Positions 34,436 to 44,477 of a DNA stretch of 64,000 nt are shown in pieces (the stretch's first letter is position 1; each line of letters starts with the position of its first letter). The stretch lies in NCBI GenBank assembly GCA_964494475.1, contig CAZBRS010000015.1, forward strand, positions 1 through 64,000, read 5' to 3'. A model generated the notes under the pieces. The model had not been told where the DNA came from. It ran no database searches and saw nothing but the letters and a program-made list of their open reading frames with translations. This DNA comes from CAZBRS01 sp964494475. GTDB taxonomy: Bacteria; Myxococcota_A; UBA9042; CAZBRS01. A program made the translations under genes and the position numbers.

Positions 34436-35227
34436 TCAGGCCTGATATCGGTCGAGAACGTCGCCGCGGATGCCCACGCGCAGGACCTCGAGGGGCAGGC
34501 GCTTGCCCGCCGACTCCATGGCCTGTCGGGCCTGCGACAGCAGCCCCGAGCAGCACGGCACCTCCATGATGGCCACCGTGACCGAGCGGAGGGGGTTTTC
34601 GAAGATGCGCGTCAATTTCTCAATCGTCGGGCGGGGGTCGTCCAGCTTGGGGCACGACAACGCGATGGTGTGCCCGCGGATCAGGCCCCGCTGCACGTCG
34701 GGGTAGGCCGCCGCGATGCAGTCGGCGATCAGCACCAGATCACGGTTCTCGTACAACGGCCCATCGAAGGGGACCAGCCGCAGCTGGATCGGCCACTGCG
34801 TCAACTCGCTCCGCGGCGCCTCGCCTCCCGCCGGAGAAGGAGGCGCGGAGTCCCGGGGCGCCGACGGCATCCCCCCCGGCGTCGGCGACGCAGGGAAGAT
34901 CTGCGGCCGGCTCCCGGGGCAGCCCCCGAAGCCGTGCCCGTGCGCGGGCAGCGCCGGCGGGGCGGGCGGGAGCGCCGAGCCCTCGAGCTTCGCCAGGTGC
35001 GCGCTCACGGCGGCCTCGTCGTAGGCGTCGGTGTCGCGCTCGACGATCGTGAGCGCGCCGGTGGGGCAGGCCCCCAGGCAGGCGCCCATCCCGTCGCAGA
35101 ACGAGTCGCGCACCACGCGTGCCTTGCCGTTCACGATCTCGAGCGCCCCTTCGGCGCAGTCGATCACGCACTCGCCGCACCCGTTGCACAACGCCTCGTC
35201 GATACGGATAATCTTGCGGACGGCCAC
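34436..35227 (-). CDS. Ferredoxin-type protein with two 4Fe-4S motifs and a C-terminal domain (263 aa)
   Basis: Residues about 10-60 hold two 4Fe-4S motifs, CNGCGECVIDCAEG and CDGMGACLGACPTG. A Pro/Gly/Ser-rich linker (about 90-150) leads to a C-terminal domain of about 110 residues with CPKLDDPRPTIEKL and EVPCCSGLLSQARQAM. These resemble the small iron-sulfur flavoprotein-type hypothetical proteins found in anaerobes, and I cannot name the family. GTG 35227 has GGGAGG 7 bp upstream. It is the first gene of the minus-strand unit ending with larC. Confidence 0.82.
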   Translation of the reverse strand: MAVRKIIRIDEALCNGCGECVIDCAEGALEIVNGKARVVRDSFCDGMGACLGACPTGALTIVERDTDAYDEAAVSAHLAKLEGSALPPAPPALPAHGHGFGGCPGSRPQIFPASPTPGGMPSAPRDSAPPSPAGGEAPRSELTQWPIQLRLVPFDGPLYENRDLVLIADCIAAAYPDVQRGLIRGHTIALSCPKLDDPRPTIEKLTRIFENPLRSVTVAIMEVPCCSGLLSQARQAMESAGKRLPLEVLRVGIRGDVLDRYQA

Positions 35228-35275
35228 GGTCCACCTCCCGGTTGCTTGCGCCGGCGTGCCCAGCGTACCATCATT

Positions 35276-35313
35276 TAAATACGCCAATGCTTGAATAAGT
35301 CAAGCGTCTTGAC
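35276..35313. promoter_or_regulatory. Divergent promoter/operator with overlapping inverted repeats
   Basis: Minus-strand promoter: TTGACT (35303-35298), 16 bp, TATTTA (35281-35276), serving the ferredoxin-lar unit. A plus-strand -35 TTGACA is at 35309-35314. Two overlapping palindromes cover both -35 boxes: GCTTGA, ATAAG, TCAAGC (35289-35305) and GTCAAG, CGT, CTTGAC (35299-35313). A regulator dimer here could control both directions. Confidence 0.55.
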
Positions 35314-35380
35314 ATGGCCCCTCGCGTCATGCTTCCATTGACGCGGTGCGTGAACCAAACAGCCGGAGGGAGCAGCAGCC

Positions 35381-35692
35381 ATGACGACGACGCGCGAGTA
35401 CTTCGAGAACAAGGTGCCCGAGCTCATCGCGAACAACCCCGCCAAGGTCAAGGCCATCAACGGCGTGTTCCAGTTCAACATCACCGGCGCCGGCGAGTGG
35501 TTCGTCGACTGCAAGACGCCGGCCGTGGGCGCGGGCAAGGCCGAGAAGGCCGACTGCACCCTCGAGATCACGTCCGACGATTTCGAGGCGATCCTCGCCA
35601 AGAAGTTGAACCCGATGATGGCCTTCTCGACCAAGAAGCTGAAGGTCACGGGCAACCTGCCGCTGTCGCTCAAGCTGCAGACGATCCTCTAG
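35381..35692 (+). CDS. SCP2 sterol-binding domain protein (103 aa)
   Basis: The whole protein is one SCP2-like lipid-binding domain. Typical segments are GVFQFNITGAGEWFVD, DCTLEITSDDFEAILAKKLN and the end FSTKKLKVTGNLPLSLKLQ. Such proteins bind sterols, hopanoids or acyl chains. GGAGGGAG lies upstream of the ATG. It is divergent from the ferredoxin-lar unit across the palindromic operator. Confidence 0.88.
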   Translation: MTTTREYFENKVPELIANNPAKVKAINGVFQFNITGAGEWFVDCKTPAVGAGKAEKADCTLEITSDDFEAILAKKLNPMMAFSTKKLKVTGNLPLSLKLQTIL

Positions 35693-35777
35693 CCCCGATC
35701 GCACGGGGACGTTCCTTCCCCGCACCTGCAACCGGCGGATCTCCTTTCCCTACGCGGCCTCTACCGCCGACGGCGCC

Positions 35778-35806
35778 TTGACACGCCCGGGCGCGTGTGG
35801 TTGAAT
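35778..35806 (+). promoter_or_regulatory. Predicted promoter of the Cys-rich lipoprotein gene
   Basis: TTGACA (35778-35783), 17-bp spacer, TTGAAT (35801-35806), 29 bp before the ATG at 35836. Confidence 0.6.
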
Positions 35807-35835
35807 CTCGCGGAATCCTGTGTAGGGAAGCGCCC

Positions 35836-36603
35836 ATGACTCTTCGAACCTCTGCCTTCGCGCTCCCGGCGGTCCTCCTGCTCACGCTCGTCGTGGCCTG
35901 CCAGGAAGACCGCATGTTCCTCGACTGCACGTTCTCGCCCACGCTGAAGACCGAGTGCAGTCTGGCGACCGAGCTCACGTGCACGAACTATTCGTGCGCG
36001 GTCGCCGAGCACCCCGACTGCGTCGACCTGCTCTGCCTCTCGTTCGAGGGCGCCCAGCCGCGCTGCACGCGCGAGTGCGTCACCGACGACGACTGCCCCG
36101 ACGGCTCCCGGTGCACCGTCTACGCGCTCGACGAGAACACCGACAAGCTGGCGTGCGTCAAGGTCGAAGACCAGGAGAAGCTGCTGTTCGTCAGCTGCGC
36201 GGGCGCCGCGGGCGCGTGCGACGCCGCCGGCGCCGACCTCTGCCTGCCCGTGCCGTCGCTCGGCGACATCTGCTCCGAGGAGTGCACGAACCCCTGCGTC
36301 GAAGGCGACACCTGCAACGAGTTCAACGACGCCTTCTTCTGCCTCACGTCGTGCAAGGGCGGCGCGGCCTTCTGCACCGCCGACGAGCACTGTGTGCCCT
36401 ACAACGACAAGGCCTGGTGCCTGCCCAAGTGCGACGCCGGCACCGAGGGCTGCGTCACGGTCGAGGGGCGCTCCTTCCTGTCGCCGGGCGCCGACGTGGC
36501 GTGCAATCCGCACCAGGGCTGCCCCGGCCGTGCGTTCTGCCTGCCCTGGAAGGATCAGGGCTACTTCTGCCTGCCCTGCGAGTACTCCATAGGCCAGTTC
36601 TAG
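35836..36603 (+). CDS. Cys-rich lipoprotein (255 aa)
   Basis: The signal peptide ends in lipobox VVAC (Cys22). The mature part has more than 25 cysteines in patterns such as CTRECVTDDDCPDGSRC, CSEECTNPCVEGDTC and CVPYNDKAWCLPKC, typical of disulfide-rich exported proteins in this kind of genome. AGGGAAG precedes the ATG. It is a stand-alone gene ahead of uvrB with no function recognised. Confidence 0.83.
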   Translation: MTLRTSAFALPAVLLLTLVVACQEDRMFLDCTFSPTLKTECSLATELTCTNYSCAVAEHPDCVDLLCLSFEGAQPRCTRECVTDDDCPDGSRCTVYALDENTDKLACVKVEDQEKLLFVSCAGAAGACDAAGADLCLPVPSLGDICSEECTNPCVEGDTCNEFNDAFFCLTSCKGGAAFCTADEHCVPYNDKAWCLPKCDAGTEGCVTVEGRSFLSPGADVACNPHQGCPGRAFCLPWKDQGYFCLPCEYSIGQF

Positions 36604-36640
36604 CTCGTCCCCCGATTTCCGCCTCTTCCGGGTCCTCTCG

Positions 36641-38626
<1,986 letters not shown>

Positions 38627-38630
38627 TCGG

Positions 38631-39764
38631 TCAGGTCTGGTCGAGCCGCGTGCGCACCTCGGGCGGCAGCTTGAACCAGCGAGACGGGTCGAGGCGCACC
38701 AGCCGCTTCAGCACGTCGAGGCCCTCGTCCCAGCTCCCCAGGTCGACGCAGAGCAGGAGCCCCAGGTTCGAGAGCACGGGCTGCGCGTTGGGGTCGCGGT
38801 CGAGGGCGGCCCGGTAGGCGGCCACGGCGTCGTCCATGCGGCCCAGGCGCTTGAGCACGCCGCCGCGGTTGGCGTGGGCCTCCGAGAGATCGGGCTCGAT
38901 CGCGAGCGCGCGATCGATCTCGGACAGCGCCGCGTCGAGGTCGCCGGCCAGCATGCGCCCCGTGCCCACGTTCAACCGCCCGCGCGGCTCCTCGCCCAAC
39001 GCGATCAGCGCGCGCCCCAGGCCCTCCCAGGCCGCCGCGCAGTCTTTGTCGAGCCCGCGGGCCTCGTCGAAGGCGGCGCGCGCCTCCAGGGGCTTGCCCA
39101 GCCGCAGCAGCAGGTCGCCCCGCAGCAGCCGGGGCTCGGGGTCGCCCGTGCGCGCCGAGCAGGCGGTCTCGACCTGCGCCAGCGACCCCGCCAGGTCGCC
39201 GTCCTCGTCGAGGGCGCGGGCGTAGGCCAGTCGGCACTCGTGGTAGGCGTTGCGGAGGGCCAGCGTCTCGCGCAGCACGGCCAGCCCCTCGGCCTTCCGA
39301 CCCGCGGCGCGCAGTGCCTTGCCGCGCTCGAACTGGATCTCGGGGTCGTTCGGCTGGCAGCGCGCCGCCTCGTCGAGGCAGCCGAGGGCCTGCTCGAAGC
39401 GCTCTAGCTTGACCATCACGCGCGCGCTGTTCAGCCAGGCCCGGGCGTTGGCGCCGTCGACCGCGAGCACGCGCTTGAAGCAGGGCAGCGCCTCACGGGG
39501 CTCACCCCGCTCGAGCAGCACGCGCCCCAGGTTGTTCCAGGCGGCCAGGAAGCCCTCGTCGGAGGCCAGCGCCTTGCGGAAGCACGCCTCGGCGTCGGGG
39601 AGCGCGCCCCGCTTGAAGTGCGCCACGCCCACCTCGGTCCACACCCGCGCGGGCTGGCCCGCCAGCGAGGCCGCCTCGTTGAAGGCCGCCTCGGCCTCGG
39701 CCGCGTGCTTCGAGTCGAAGAAGGCCCAGGCCTTCTGCAGCAGGCGCTCGACGCGATCGTCCAT
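38631..39764 (-). CDS. Tetratricopeptide repeat protein (377 aa)
   Basis: The protein is built of about ten TPR units of 34 residues, for example WTEVGVAHFKRGALPDAEACF, WNNLGRVLLERGEPREALPCF and HANRGGVLKRLGRMDDAVAAY. There is no signal peptide or membrane segment, so it is probably a cytoplasmic scaffold. GGGGAG is 9 bp before the ATG. It is divergent from the MEMO gene. Confidence 0.88.
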   Translation of the reverse strand: MDDRVERLLQKAWAFFDSKHAAEAEAAFNEAASLAGQPARVWTEVGVAHFKRGALPDAEACFRKALASDEGFLAAWNNLGRVLLERGEPREALPCFKRVLAVDGANARAWLNSARVMVKLERFEQALGCLDEAARCQPNDPEIQFERGKALRAAGRKAEGLAVLRETLALRNAYHECRLAYARALDEDGDLAGSLAQVETACSARTGDPEPRLLRGDLLLRLGKPLEARAAFDEARGLDKDCAAAWEGLGRALIALGEEPRGRLNVGTGRMLAGDLDAALSEIDRALAIEPDLSEAHANRGGVLKRLGRMDDAVAAYRAALDRDPNAQPVLSNLGLLLCVDLGSWDEGLDVLKRLVRLDPSRWFKLPPEVRTRLDQT

Positions 39765-39836
39765 GCCCGGTCGCTCCCCTTGTCGATGGGACAGGTGTAT
39801 CATTGAAGAGCACGCGAGAAAAGAGGAGGGACTCCT

Positions 39837-40706
39837 TTGCAGAACACCGACGTCCGGTCCGCGCCCCTCCGCCCGCCCGTCGCGGCGGCGTTCTACCGCG
39901 GCGACGTGGTCGCCCAGGCCAACGCCTTCGTGCGCGGGTTCACGCCCCCGGCCGAGCCCGCGCGCGTGGTCGCGGCCGCCGTGCCGCACGCGGGCTGGGT
40001 CTACTCGGGGCGCGTGGCCGCGCGCGTGTTCGAGACCATCGCCCGCAAGAACGCGCCCCAGACCCTGGTGCTGCTCGGTGCGGTGCACCACGGAGGCGTG
40101 CGCCGGCCCACCCTCTGCCCAACGGGAGCCTGGGCCACGCCCGCCGGCCCCGTGGCCGTCGATGAGCCCCGCGCGGCCCGCCTGGCCGACGCGCTGGCCG
40201 ACGTGCTCGTCTCGGACGCCCGCGCCCACGCCGACGAGCACTCGCTCGAGGTGCAGGTGCCGTTGATCCGCGTGCTCCTGCCCGGCGTCGCCATCGTGCC
40301 CATCCTCGTGCCCCCGTCGCAGGACGCGCCCGCGTTCGGGGCAAGGCTGGCGGCCGCCCTCGGCGCCCACGAGCCCGTGGTGGTCGTCGCCAGCACCGAC
40401 CTCACCCACTACGGCGCCCCCTACGGCTTCGCGCCGGCGGGCGAGGGGCCCGCGGGCCAGCGCTGGATGGAGGAGAACGACCAGCGCCTGCTCGACCTCT
40501 GCCGCGCCGTCGACGCCGACGCCCTCGTCCCCGAGGCCCGCGAGCGGTACAACGCCTGCGGCGCCGGAGCCCTGGCCGCGGCGGCCGCTTTCGCGCGAGC
40601 CCGCGGGTGCGTCGTCGGGCACGTGCTGGAGTACACGACCAGCTTCCGCGAGAGGCCCGAGCCCGTGTTTCAGATGGGGGTGGGGTATGCTGGGGTGGTG
40701 TGGTGA
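39837..40706 (+). CDS. MEMO1-family (AmmeMemoRadiSam protein B-like) protein (289 aa)
   Basis: The family is recognised by VPHAGWVYSGRVAARVF, GAVHHGG, DEHSLEVQVPLI, STDLTHYG and NACGAGA. The His, His and Cys residues match the vestigial metal site of MEMO1-type proteins. The protein is usually encoded with an AMMECR1 protein and a radical SAM partner, neither of which is next to it here. The start is TTG at 39837 with GAGGAGGG upstream. Role unknown. Confidence 0.86.
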   Translation: MQNTDVRSAPLRPPVAAAFYRGDVVAQANAFVRGFTPPAEPARVVAAAVPHAGWVYSGRVAARVFETIARKNAPQTLVLLGAVHHGGVRRPTLCPTGAWATPAGPVAVDEPRAARLADALADVLVSDARAHADEHSLEVQVPLIRVLLPGVAIVPILVPPSQDAPAFGARLAAALGAHEPVVVVASTDLTHYGAPYGFAPAGEGPAGQRWMEENDQRLLDLCRAVDADALVPEARERYNACGAGALAAAAAFARARGCVVGHVLEYTTSFRERPEPVFQMGVGYAGVVW

Positions 40707-40722
40707 CCGCCCAGGATTTGGC

Positions 40723-40751
40723 TTGACAACGCGTCCCGATCTCCCCATAGT
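40723..40751 (+). promoter_or_regulatory. Predicted promoter of the rpsP operon
   Basis: TTGACA (40723-40728), 17-bp spacer, CATAGT (40746-40751), 39 bp before rpsP. Confidence 0.65.
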
Positions 40752-40789
40752 CTCGCCTCCTGGACCGTACTCGCAGGTGAGGCGTACCC

Positions 40790-41038
40790 ATGGTTTCCAT
40801 TCGCTTGGCCCGGTTTGGTGGCAAGAAGAAGCCCTTCTACCGCATCGTCGCGATCGAGCGGTCGCGGCAGCGCGATGGGGCGTGCATCGAGAACCTGGGC
40901 ACCTACGATCCCAAGGTCGCGCCGCCGACCATCCAGTTGGCGAACGAGCGCTACGACTACTGGCTGAGCGTGGGCGCCAAGCCCTCCGACACGGTGGCCA
41001 GCCTGGTTCGACGCTCGCGCGTGGCGCCGAAGGCGTAG
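40790..41038 (+). CDS. rpsP: 30S ribosomal protein S16 (82 aa)
   Basis: The sequence has S16 hallmarks: the opening SIRLARFGGKKKPFYRIV, and LGTYDPK followed by YWLSVGAKPSDTV. It is at the usual head of the rpsP-rimM-trmD-rplS operon and AGGTGAG precedes the ATG. Confidence 0.97.
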   Translation: MVSIRLARFGGKKKPFYRIVAIERSRQRDGACIENLGTYDPKVAPPTIQLANERYDYWLSVGAKPSDTVASLVRRSRVAPKA

Positions 41039-41063
41039 AGCCCCCGCAAGCGCGAGGTGCGAG

Positions 41064-41294
41064 ATGAAGGACCTCATCGAGTTCGTCGCCAAGGCCCTGG
41101 TCGACAACCCCGACGCGGTCGTCGTCGAAGAGATCGAGGGTGAGCACACCTCGGTGATCGAACTGAAGGTCGCCACCGAAGATCTGGGCAAGGTCATCGG
41201 CAAGCAGGGCCGCACCGCCAAGGCCATGCGCACGATCCTCTCGGCCGCCAGCGCCAAGGTCAAGAAGCGCGCGGTGCTCGAGATCATCGAGTAG
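41064..41294 (+). CDS. khpA: KH-domain RNA-binding protein KhpA (76 aa)
   Basis: This is a single KH domain. DLGKVIGKQGRTAKAMRTIL carries the GxxG loop (GKQG). The position between rpsP and rimM is the usual one. KhpA binds RNA, often with KhpB. It ends exactly one codon before rimM begins. Confidence 0.95.
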   Translation: MKDLIEFVAKALVDNPDAVVVEEIEGEHTSVIELKVATEDLGKVIGKQGRTAKAMRTILSAASAKVKKRAVLEIIE

Positions 41295-41804
41295 ATGGAC
41301 CTCCCCGTCCCCGCCGACCTCGTCGAGATCGGCGTCATCGTCCGACCCCACGGAGTCCGCGGCGCCGTCAAGGTGCTGCTGCACAACGCCGACACCCCCC
41401 TGGTCGCGCGCGGTCGCCAGTTGTTGCTGCGCGGCGTGCCGGTCCGGTTGCTCGAGGTGCAGGCGCTGCCCGACCCGCGCTTCCGCATCGTGCACCTCGA
41501 GGGCGTGGCCGACTGCGACGCCGCCGAGGCCCTGCGCCGTGAGCCCCTGTGCGTGCGCCACGCCGATCTGCCGAAGCTCGGCCCCGGCGAGTACTACCAC
41601 GTCGAGATCATCGGCGCGCGCGTCGAGGATCCGTCGGGCCACCTCATCGGCACGGTCGAGGGCATCCTCACCACGAACCTCGACGTGCTCGAGATCCGCC
41701 GCCCCGACGGGAGCGAGGTGCTCATCCCGGTGCGCGACCCCTTCGTCGTCTCCATCGATCGGGTCGGCCGCAAGGTGGTGGCCGTCGAGCCCGAGTGGGC
41801 CTGA
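41295..41804 (+). CDS. rimM: Ribosome maturation factor RimM (169 aa)
   Basis: RimM acts in 30S subunit assembly and binds S19. The N-terminal GVIVRPHGVRGAVKV and the PRC-barrel segment (GPGEYYHVEIIGARVED ... LIPVRDPFV) are present. The ATG directly follows the khpA stop codon. Confidence 0.95.
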   Translation: MDLPVPADLVEIGVIVRPHGVRGAVKVLLHNADTPLVARGRQLLLRGVPVRLLEVQALPDPRFRIVHLEGVADCDAAEALRREPLCVRHADLPKLGPGEYYHVEIIGARVEDPSGHLIGTVEGILTTNLDVLEIRRPDGSEVLIPVRDPFVVSIDRVGRKVVAVEPEWA

Positions 41805-41816
41805 CCGGCGGGTGAC

Positions 41817-43076
41817 ATGCGCTTCCACGTGCTCACGCTCTTCCCCGGCATGTTCGCCTCGCCCCTCGGCGAGGGCCTGATCGCCAAGGCCCGCGAGCGC
41901 GGCCTGGTCGACTGGACGCTCACCGACCTGCGCGACTTCGCCACCGATCGCCACCGCACCGTCGACGACGTGCCCTTCGGGGGCGGCGAGGGCATGGTGC
42001 TGAAGCCCGACGTGGTGTCGGCGGCGCTCGACCACGCGGCCGCGAAGGCTCCGGGTGCGCGACGCGTGTTCCTCACGCCCCAGGGGCGGCCGTTCACGCA
42101 GGCGATCGCGCGCGAGTTGAAGGCCGCCGGCGAGGTCATCCTGCTGTGCGGGCGCTACGAGGGCGTCGACGAGCGCGCGCTCGAGACCCGCATCGACGAC
42201 CACATCTCCATCGGCGACTACGTGCTGGGGGGCGGCGAGATCGCGGCCCTGGTGCTCATGGAGACCGTGTTCCGGCTGGTCCCGGGGGTGGTGGGCAACA
42301 CCGACTCGGTCGACCACGACTGCTTCGAAGACGGGCTGCTGAAGTACCCCCAGTACACGCGGCCCGCCGAGTTCGAGGGGCGCGCCGTGCCCGACGTGCT
42401 GCTGTCGGGGCACCACGATCGCGTGGCGGCCTGGCGCGGCGAGCGGCAGCTCGAGCGCACCATCGACCGCCGCCCCGACCTGTTCCGGGCCTACTTCGCC
42501 TCCGAGCGCGCCCAGGCGGCCAAGCGCCTGTACGTGGCGCTCCTCCATTACCCGGTTCGCAACAAGTCGGGCGAGGTCGTGACCACGGCGGTCACCAACG
42601 CCGACATCCACGACATCGCGCGCGCGTGTCGCACCTATGGCGTGCGGCACTACTTCCTGGTCACGCCCATCGACGAGCAGCGACGCCTCGTGGGCGAGAT
42701 CATCGGGCACTGGACCGACGGCGAGGGCGCCCGGCGCAACGCCACCCGGCACGACGCCTTCCGCGGGGTGTCGGTGGTGCGTGACCTCGAGGAGGCCAAG
42801 GCGGCCATCGGGCGGCGCGAGAAGCAGGTGCCGCTGGTCATGGGCACGAGCGCCCGCGAAGACGAGCGCTCCATCAGCTACGATCGGGGCAGCTACCTGC
42901 TGGCCCATGGGGGCCGGCCGGCGCTGCTCTGCTTCGGAACCGGTTCGGGCTTGACAGACGAGTTCCTGTCCAGTATGGATACACGGCTCGAACCGGTTCG
43001 CGGCGTGGGCGACTACAACCACCTCTCGGTCCGGAGCGCGGTTTCCATCATCCTGGACCGACTGTTAGGAGGGTGA
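41817..43076 (+). CDS. trmD: tRNA (guanine-N1)-methyltransferase TrmD fused to a second SPOUT-type RNA methyltransferase (419 aa)
   Basis: Residues 1 to about 234 are TrmD, which makes m1G37 in tRNA (LTLFPGMF, DDVPFGGGEGMVLKPD, LLCGRYEGVDER, SIGDYVLGGGE, GVVGNTDSV). From about residue 235 a second domain follows with no linker: LYVALLHYPVRNKSGEVVTTA, GTSAREDERSISY, LLCFGTGSGL, NHLSVRSAVSIILDRLLGG. This matches the predicted SPOUT (alpha/beta-knot) RNA methyltransferase that is a separate gene next to trmD in many related bacteria. No internal stop or ATG lies at the join. rplS begins 1 bp after the stop. Confidence 0.92.
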   Translation: MRFHVLTLFPGMFASPLGEGLIAKARERGLVDWTLTDLRDFATDRHRTVDDVPFGGGEGMVLKPDVVSAALDHAAAKAPGARRVFLTPQGRPFTQAIARELKAAGEVILLCGRYEGVDERALETRIDDHISIGDYVLGGGEIAALVLMETVFRLVPGVVGNTDSVDHDCFEDGLLKYPQYTRPAEFEGRAVPDVLLSGHHDRVAAWRGERQLERTIDRRPDLFRAYFASERAQAAKRLYVALLHYPVRNKSGEVVTTAVTNADIHDIARACRTYGVRHYFLVTPIDEQRRLVGEIIGHWTDGEGARRNATRHDAFRGVSVVRDLEEAKAAIGRREKQVPLVMGTSAREDERSISYDRGSYLLAHGGRPALLCFGTGSGLTDEFLSSMDTRLEPVRGVGDYNHLSVRSAVSIILDRLLGG

Positions 43077-43077
43077 C

Positions 43078-43425
43078 ATGGGCGTCATCCAGTTACTCGA
43101 TCAGCGCCAGACGCGTCTCGACATCCCGCCGTTCAATCCCGGCGACACCCTGCGGGTGCACTACAAGATCCGCGAAGGGGACAAGGAGCGCGTGCAGGTC
43201 TTCGAAGGCGTCGTCATCGGCAAGCACCTGAACGGCCTCGGCTCGTCGTTCACGGTGCGCAAGGTGTCGTTCGGCGTCGGCGTCGAGCGCATCTTCCCGC
43301 TCTTCACACCTCGCATCGCCAAGATCGAAGTGAAGACCCGCGGCAAGGTGCGGCGCGCCAAGCTGTACTACCTGCGCGCCCTCAAGGGCAAGGCCGCCCG
43401 TATCGAGGAGATCCGGGACAATTAG
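43078..43425 (+). CDS. rplS: 50S ribosomal protein L19 (115 aa)
   Basis: L19 lies at the interface of the subunits. Typical segments are FNPGDTLRVHYKIREGDKER, VQVFEGVVIGKHLNGLGSSF and FPLFTPRIAKIEV. GGAGGG precedes the ATG. Its stop codon overlaps the proposed rnhB start. Confidence 0.97.
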   Translation: MGVIQLLDQRQTRLDIPPFNPGDTLRVHYKIREGDKERVQVFEGVVIGKHLNGLGSSFTVRKVSFGVGVERIFPLFTPRIAKIEVKTRGKVRRAKLYYLRALKGKAARIEEIRDN

Positions 43426-44029
43426 GCACGAGATCGAAGCCCTCCTCGCCGCGAACGGATACCTCTCCCTCCTGGGTGTCGACGAGGCCGGGCGCGGTCC
43501 CGTGGCGGGCCCCGTGGTCGCCGCGGCCGTGTACTACGGCGCCTCTCCCATCGTCCCGGGGGTCGACGACAGCAAGCTCCTGAAGCCCGCCCGGCGCGCC
43601 GAGCTCGACGCGGCCATCCGGGGCACCGCCGAGGCCGTCGGCGTGGGCGTGGTCGACGCCGACGTCATCGATCGCCTCAACATCCGCGAGGCCACCAAGC
43701 TGGCCATGCGCCTGGCCATCGCCACCTGCCTTTCGAGCGCGCGCACGCGACCCCAGCTCCTCGTGATCGACGGCGACTTCGTGCCCGCGGCCCACGCCGG
43801 CGTGCCCGAGCAGTGCTTCGTGCGCGGCGACGCGCGCTCGGCCGTCATCGCCTCGGCCTCCATCGTGGCCAAGGAGCACCGTGATCGCCTCATGGCTGCG
43901 CTGGCCGCGCGGTATCCCGGCTGGGGCCTCGAGGTGCACAAGGGCTACCTCACGGCCGCCCACCGCGAGGCCATAGGGCGCCTGGGCCTCTCGCCCGTCC
44001 ACCGCCGCAGCTTCAGGGTCGACCGATGA
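43421..44029 (+). CDS. rnhB: Ribonuclease HII with unusual start codon (202 aa)
   Basis: RNase HII removes ribonucleotides from DNA. The catalytic motif LGVDEAGRGPVAGPV (near residue 20), DSKLL, LLVIDGDF and ASASIVAKEHRD are intact. The only in-frame GTG (43502) lies after DEAGRG and would remove the first active-site residues. Upstream there is no ATG, GTG or TTG. An ATT at 43421, which overlaps the rplS stop and follows GAGGAG by 10 bp, gives the usual length, so I use it. A CTG just before GVDEAG is another option. Confidence 0.85.
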   Translation: MRHEIEALLAANGYLSLLGVDEAGRGPVAGPVVAAAVYYGASPIVPGVDDSKLLKPARRAELDAAIRGTAEAVGVGVVDADVIDRLNIREATKLAMRLAIATCLSSARTRPQLLVIDGDFVPAAHAGVPEQCFVRGDARSAVIASASIVAKEHRDRLMAALAARYPGWGLEVHKGYLTAAHREAIGRLGLSPVHRRSFRVDR

Positions 44030-44388
44030 AAGATCCCCGCATCGAACGTGGTCGCGTGGCCGAAGACGCCGCCGCCCTCTGGCTCGAAGAGCACGGCTGG
44101 AAGGTGCTGGACCGCAACGTGCGCCGCCCGTTCGGCGAGCTGGACATCGTGGTCCTGAAGGGCCCGACGTTGGGCTTCGTCGAGGTGCGCTCGCACACCG
44201 GCGACTACCTCGACTGGGCCACGGACAGCATCAACGTCGAGAAGCAGGACAAGGTCCGGCGCATGGCCAACTGGTACCTCGAGATGCACCCGACGATAGG
44301 CCGCGAGGCCATCTTCATCGCCGTGGGCGTCAAGCTCGACGGGGCAGGGCACGCCGTGGTCGAAGAGGTGGTCGAGGACGCGTTCTGA
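44026..44388 (+). CDS. yraN: UPF0102 (YraN-family) nuclease-like protein (120 aa)
   Basis: Family features are GRVAEDAAALWLEEHGWKVL, RNVRRPFGELDIVVL and LGFVEVRSHTGDY, matching the (G)ELD ... EVR endonuclease-like core. It overlaps rnhB by ATGA, the usual neighbour. The function is not established. Confidence 0.92.
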   Translation: MKDPRIERGRVAEDAAALWLEEHGWKVLDRNVRRPFGELDIVVLKGPTLGFVEVRSHTGDYLDWATDSINVEKQDKVRRMANWYLEMHPTIGREAIFIAVGVKLDGAGHAVVEEVVEDAF

Positions 44389-44419
44389 CGAACGGTCCAG
44401 GCACGCGTGAAACGCACGA

Positions 44420-44448
44420 TTGACCCAGCGGGTTCCTTCGTTTACTTT
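44420..44448 (+). promoter_or_regulatory. Predicted promoter of the PEGA protein gene
   Basis: TTGACC (44420-44425), 17-bp spacer, TACTTT (44443-44448), 29 bp before the ATG at 44478. Confidence 0.55.
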
Positions 44449-44477
44449 CTCCGCCTGAACCCGGATCCGGAGGCCCC

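Noticed and set aside
35289..35305. FNR/CRP-type box TTGA-N5-TCAA
   Set aside because: FNR sites need 6 bp between TTGA and TCAA; here there are 5. It was kept only as an unidentified palindrome.
39837..40706. Complete AmmeMemoRadiSam system
   Set aside because: Only the MEMO-type protein is here. No AMMECR1 or partner radical SAM gene is adjacent, and the radical SAM cluster lies 25 kb away with different families.
38631..43022. 1463-codon open frame on the minus strand
   Set aside because: Only its last part (38631-39764) is a real gene. The rest is antisense to the rpsP operon and the MEMO gene.
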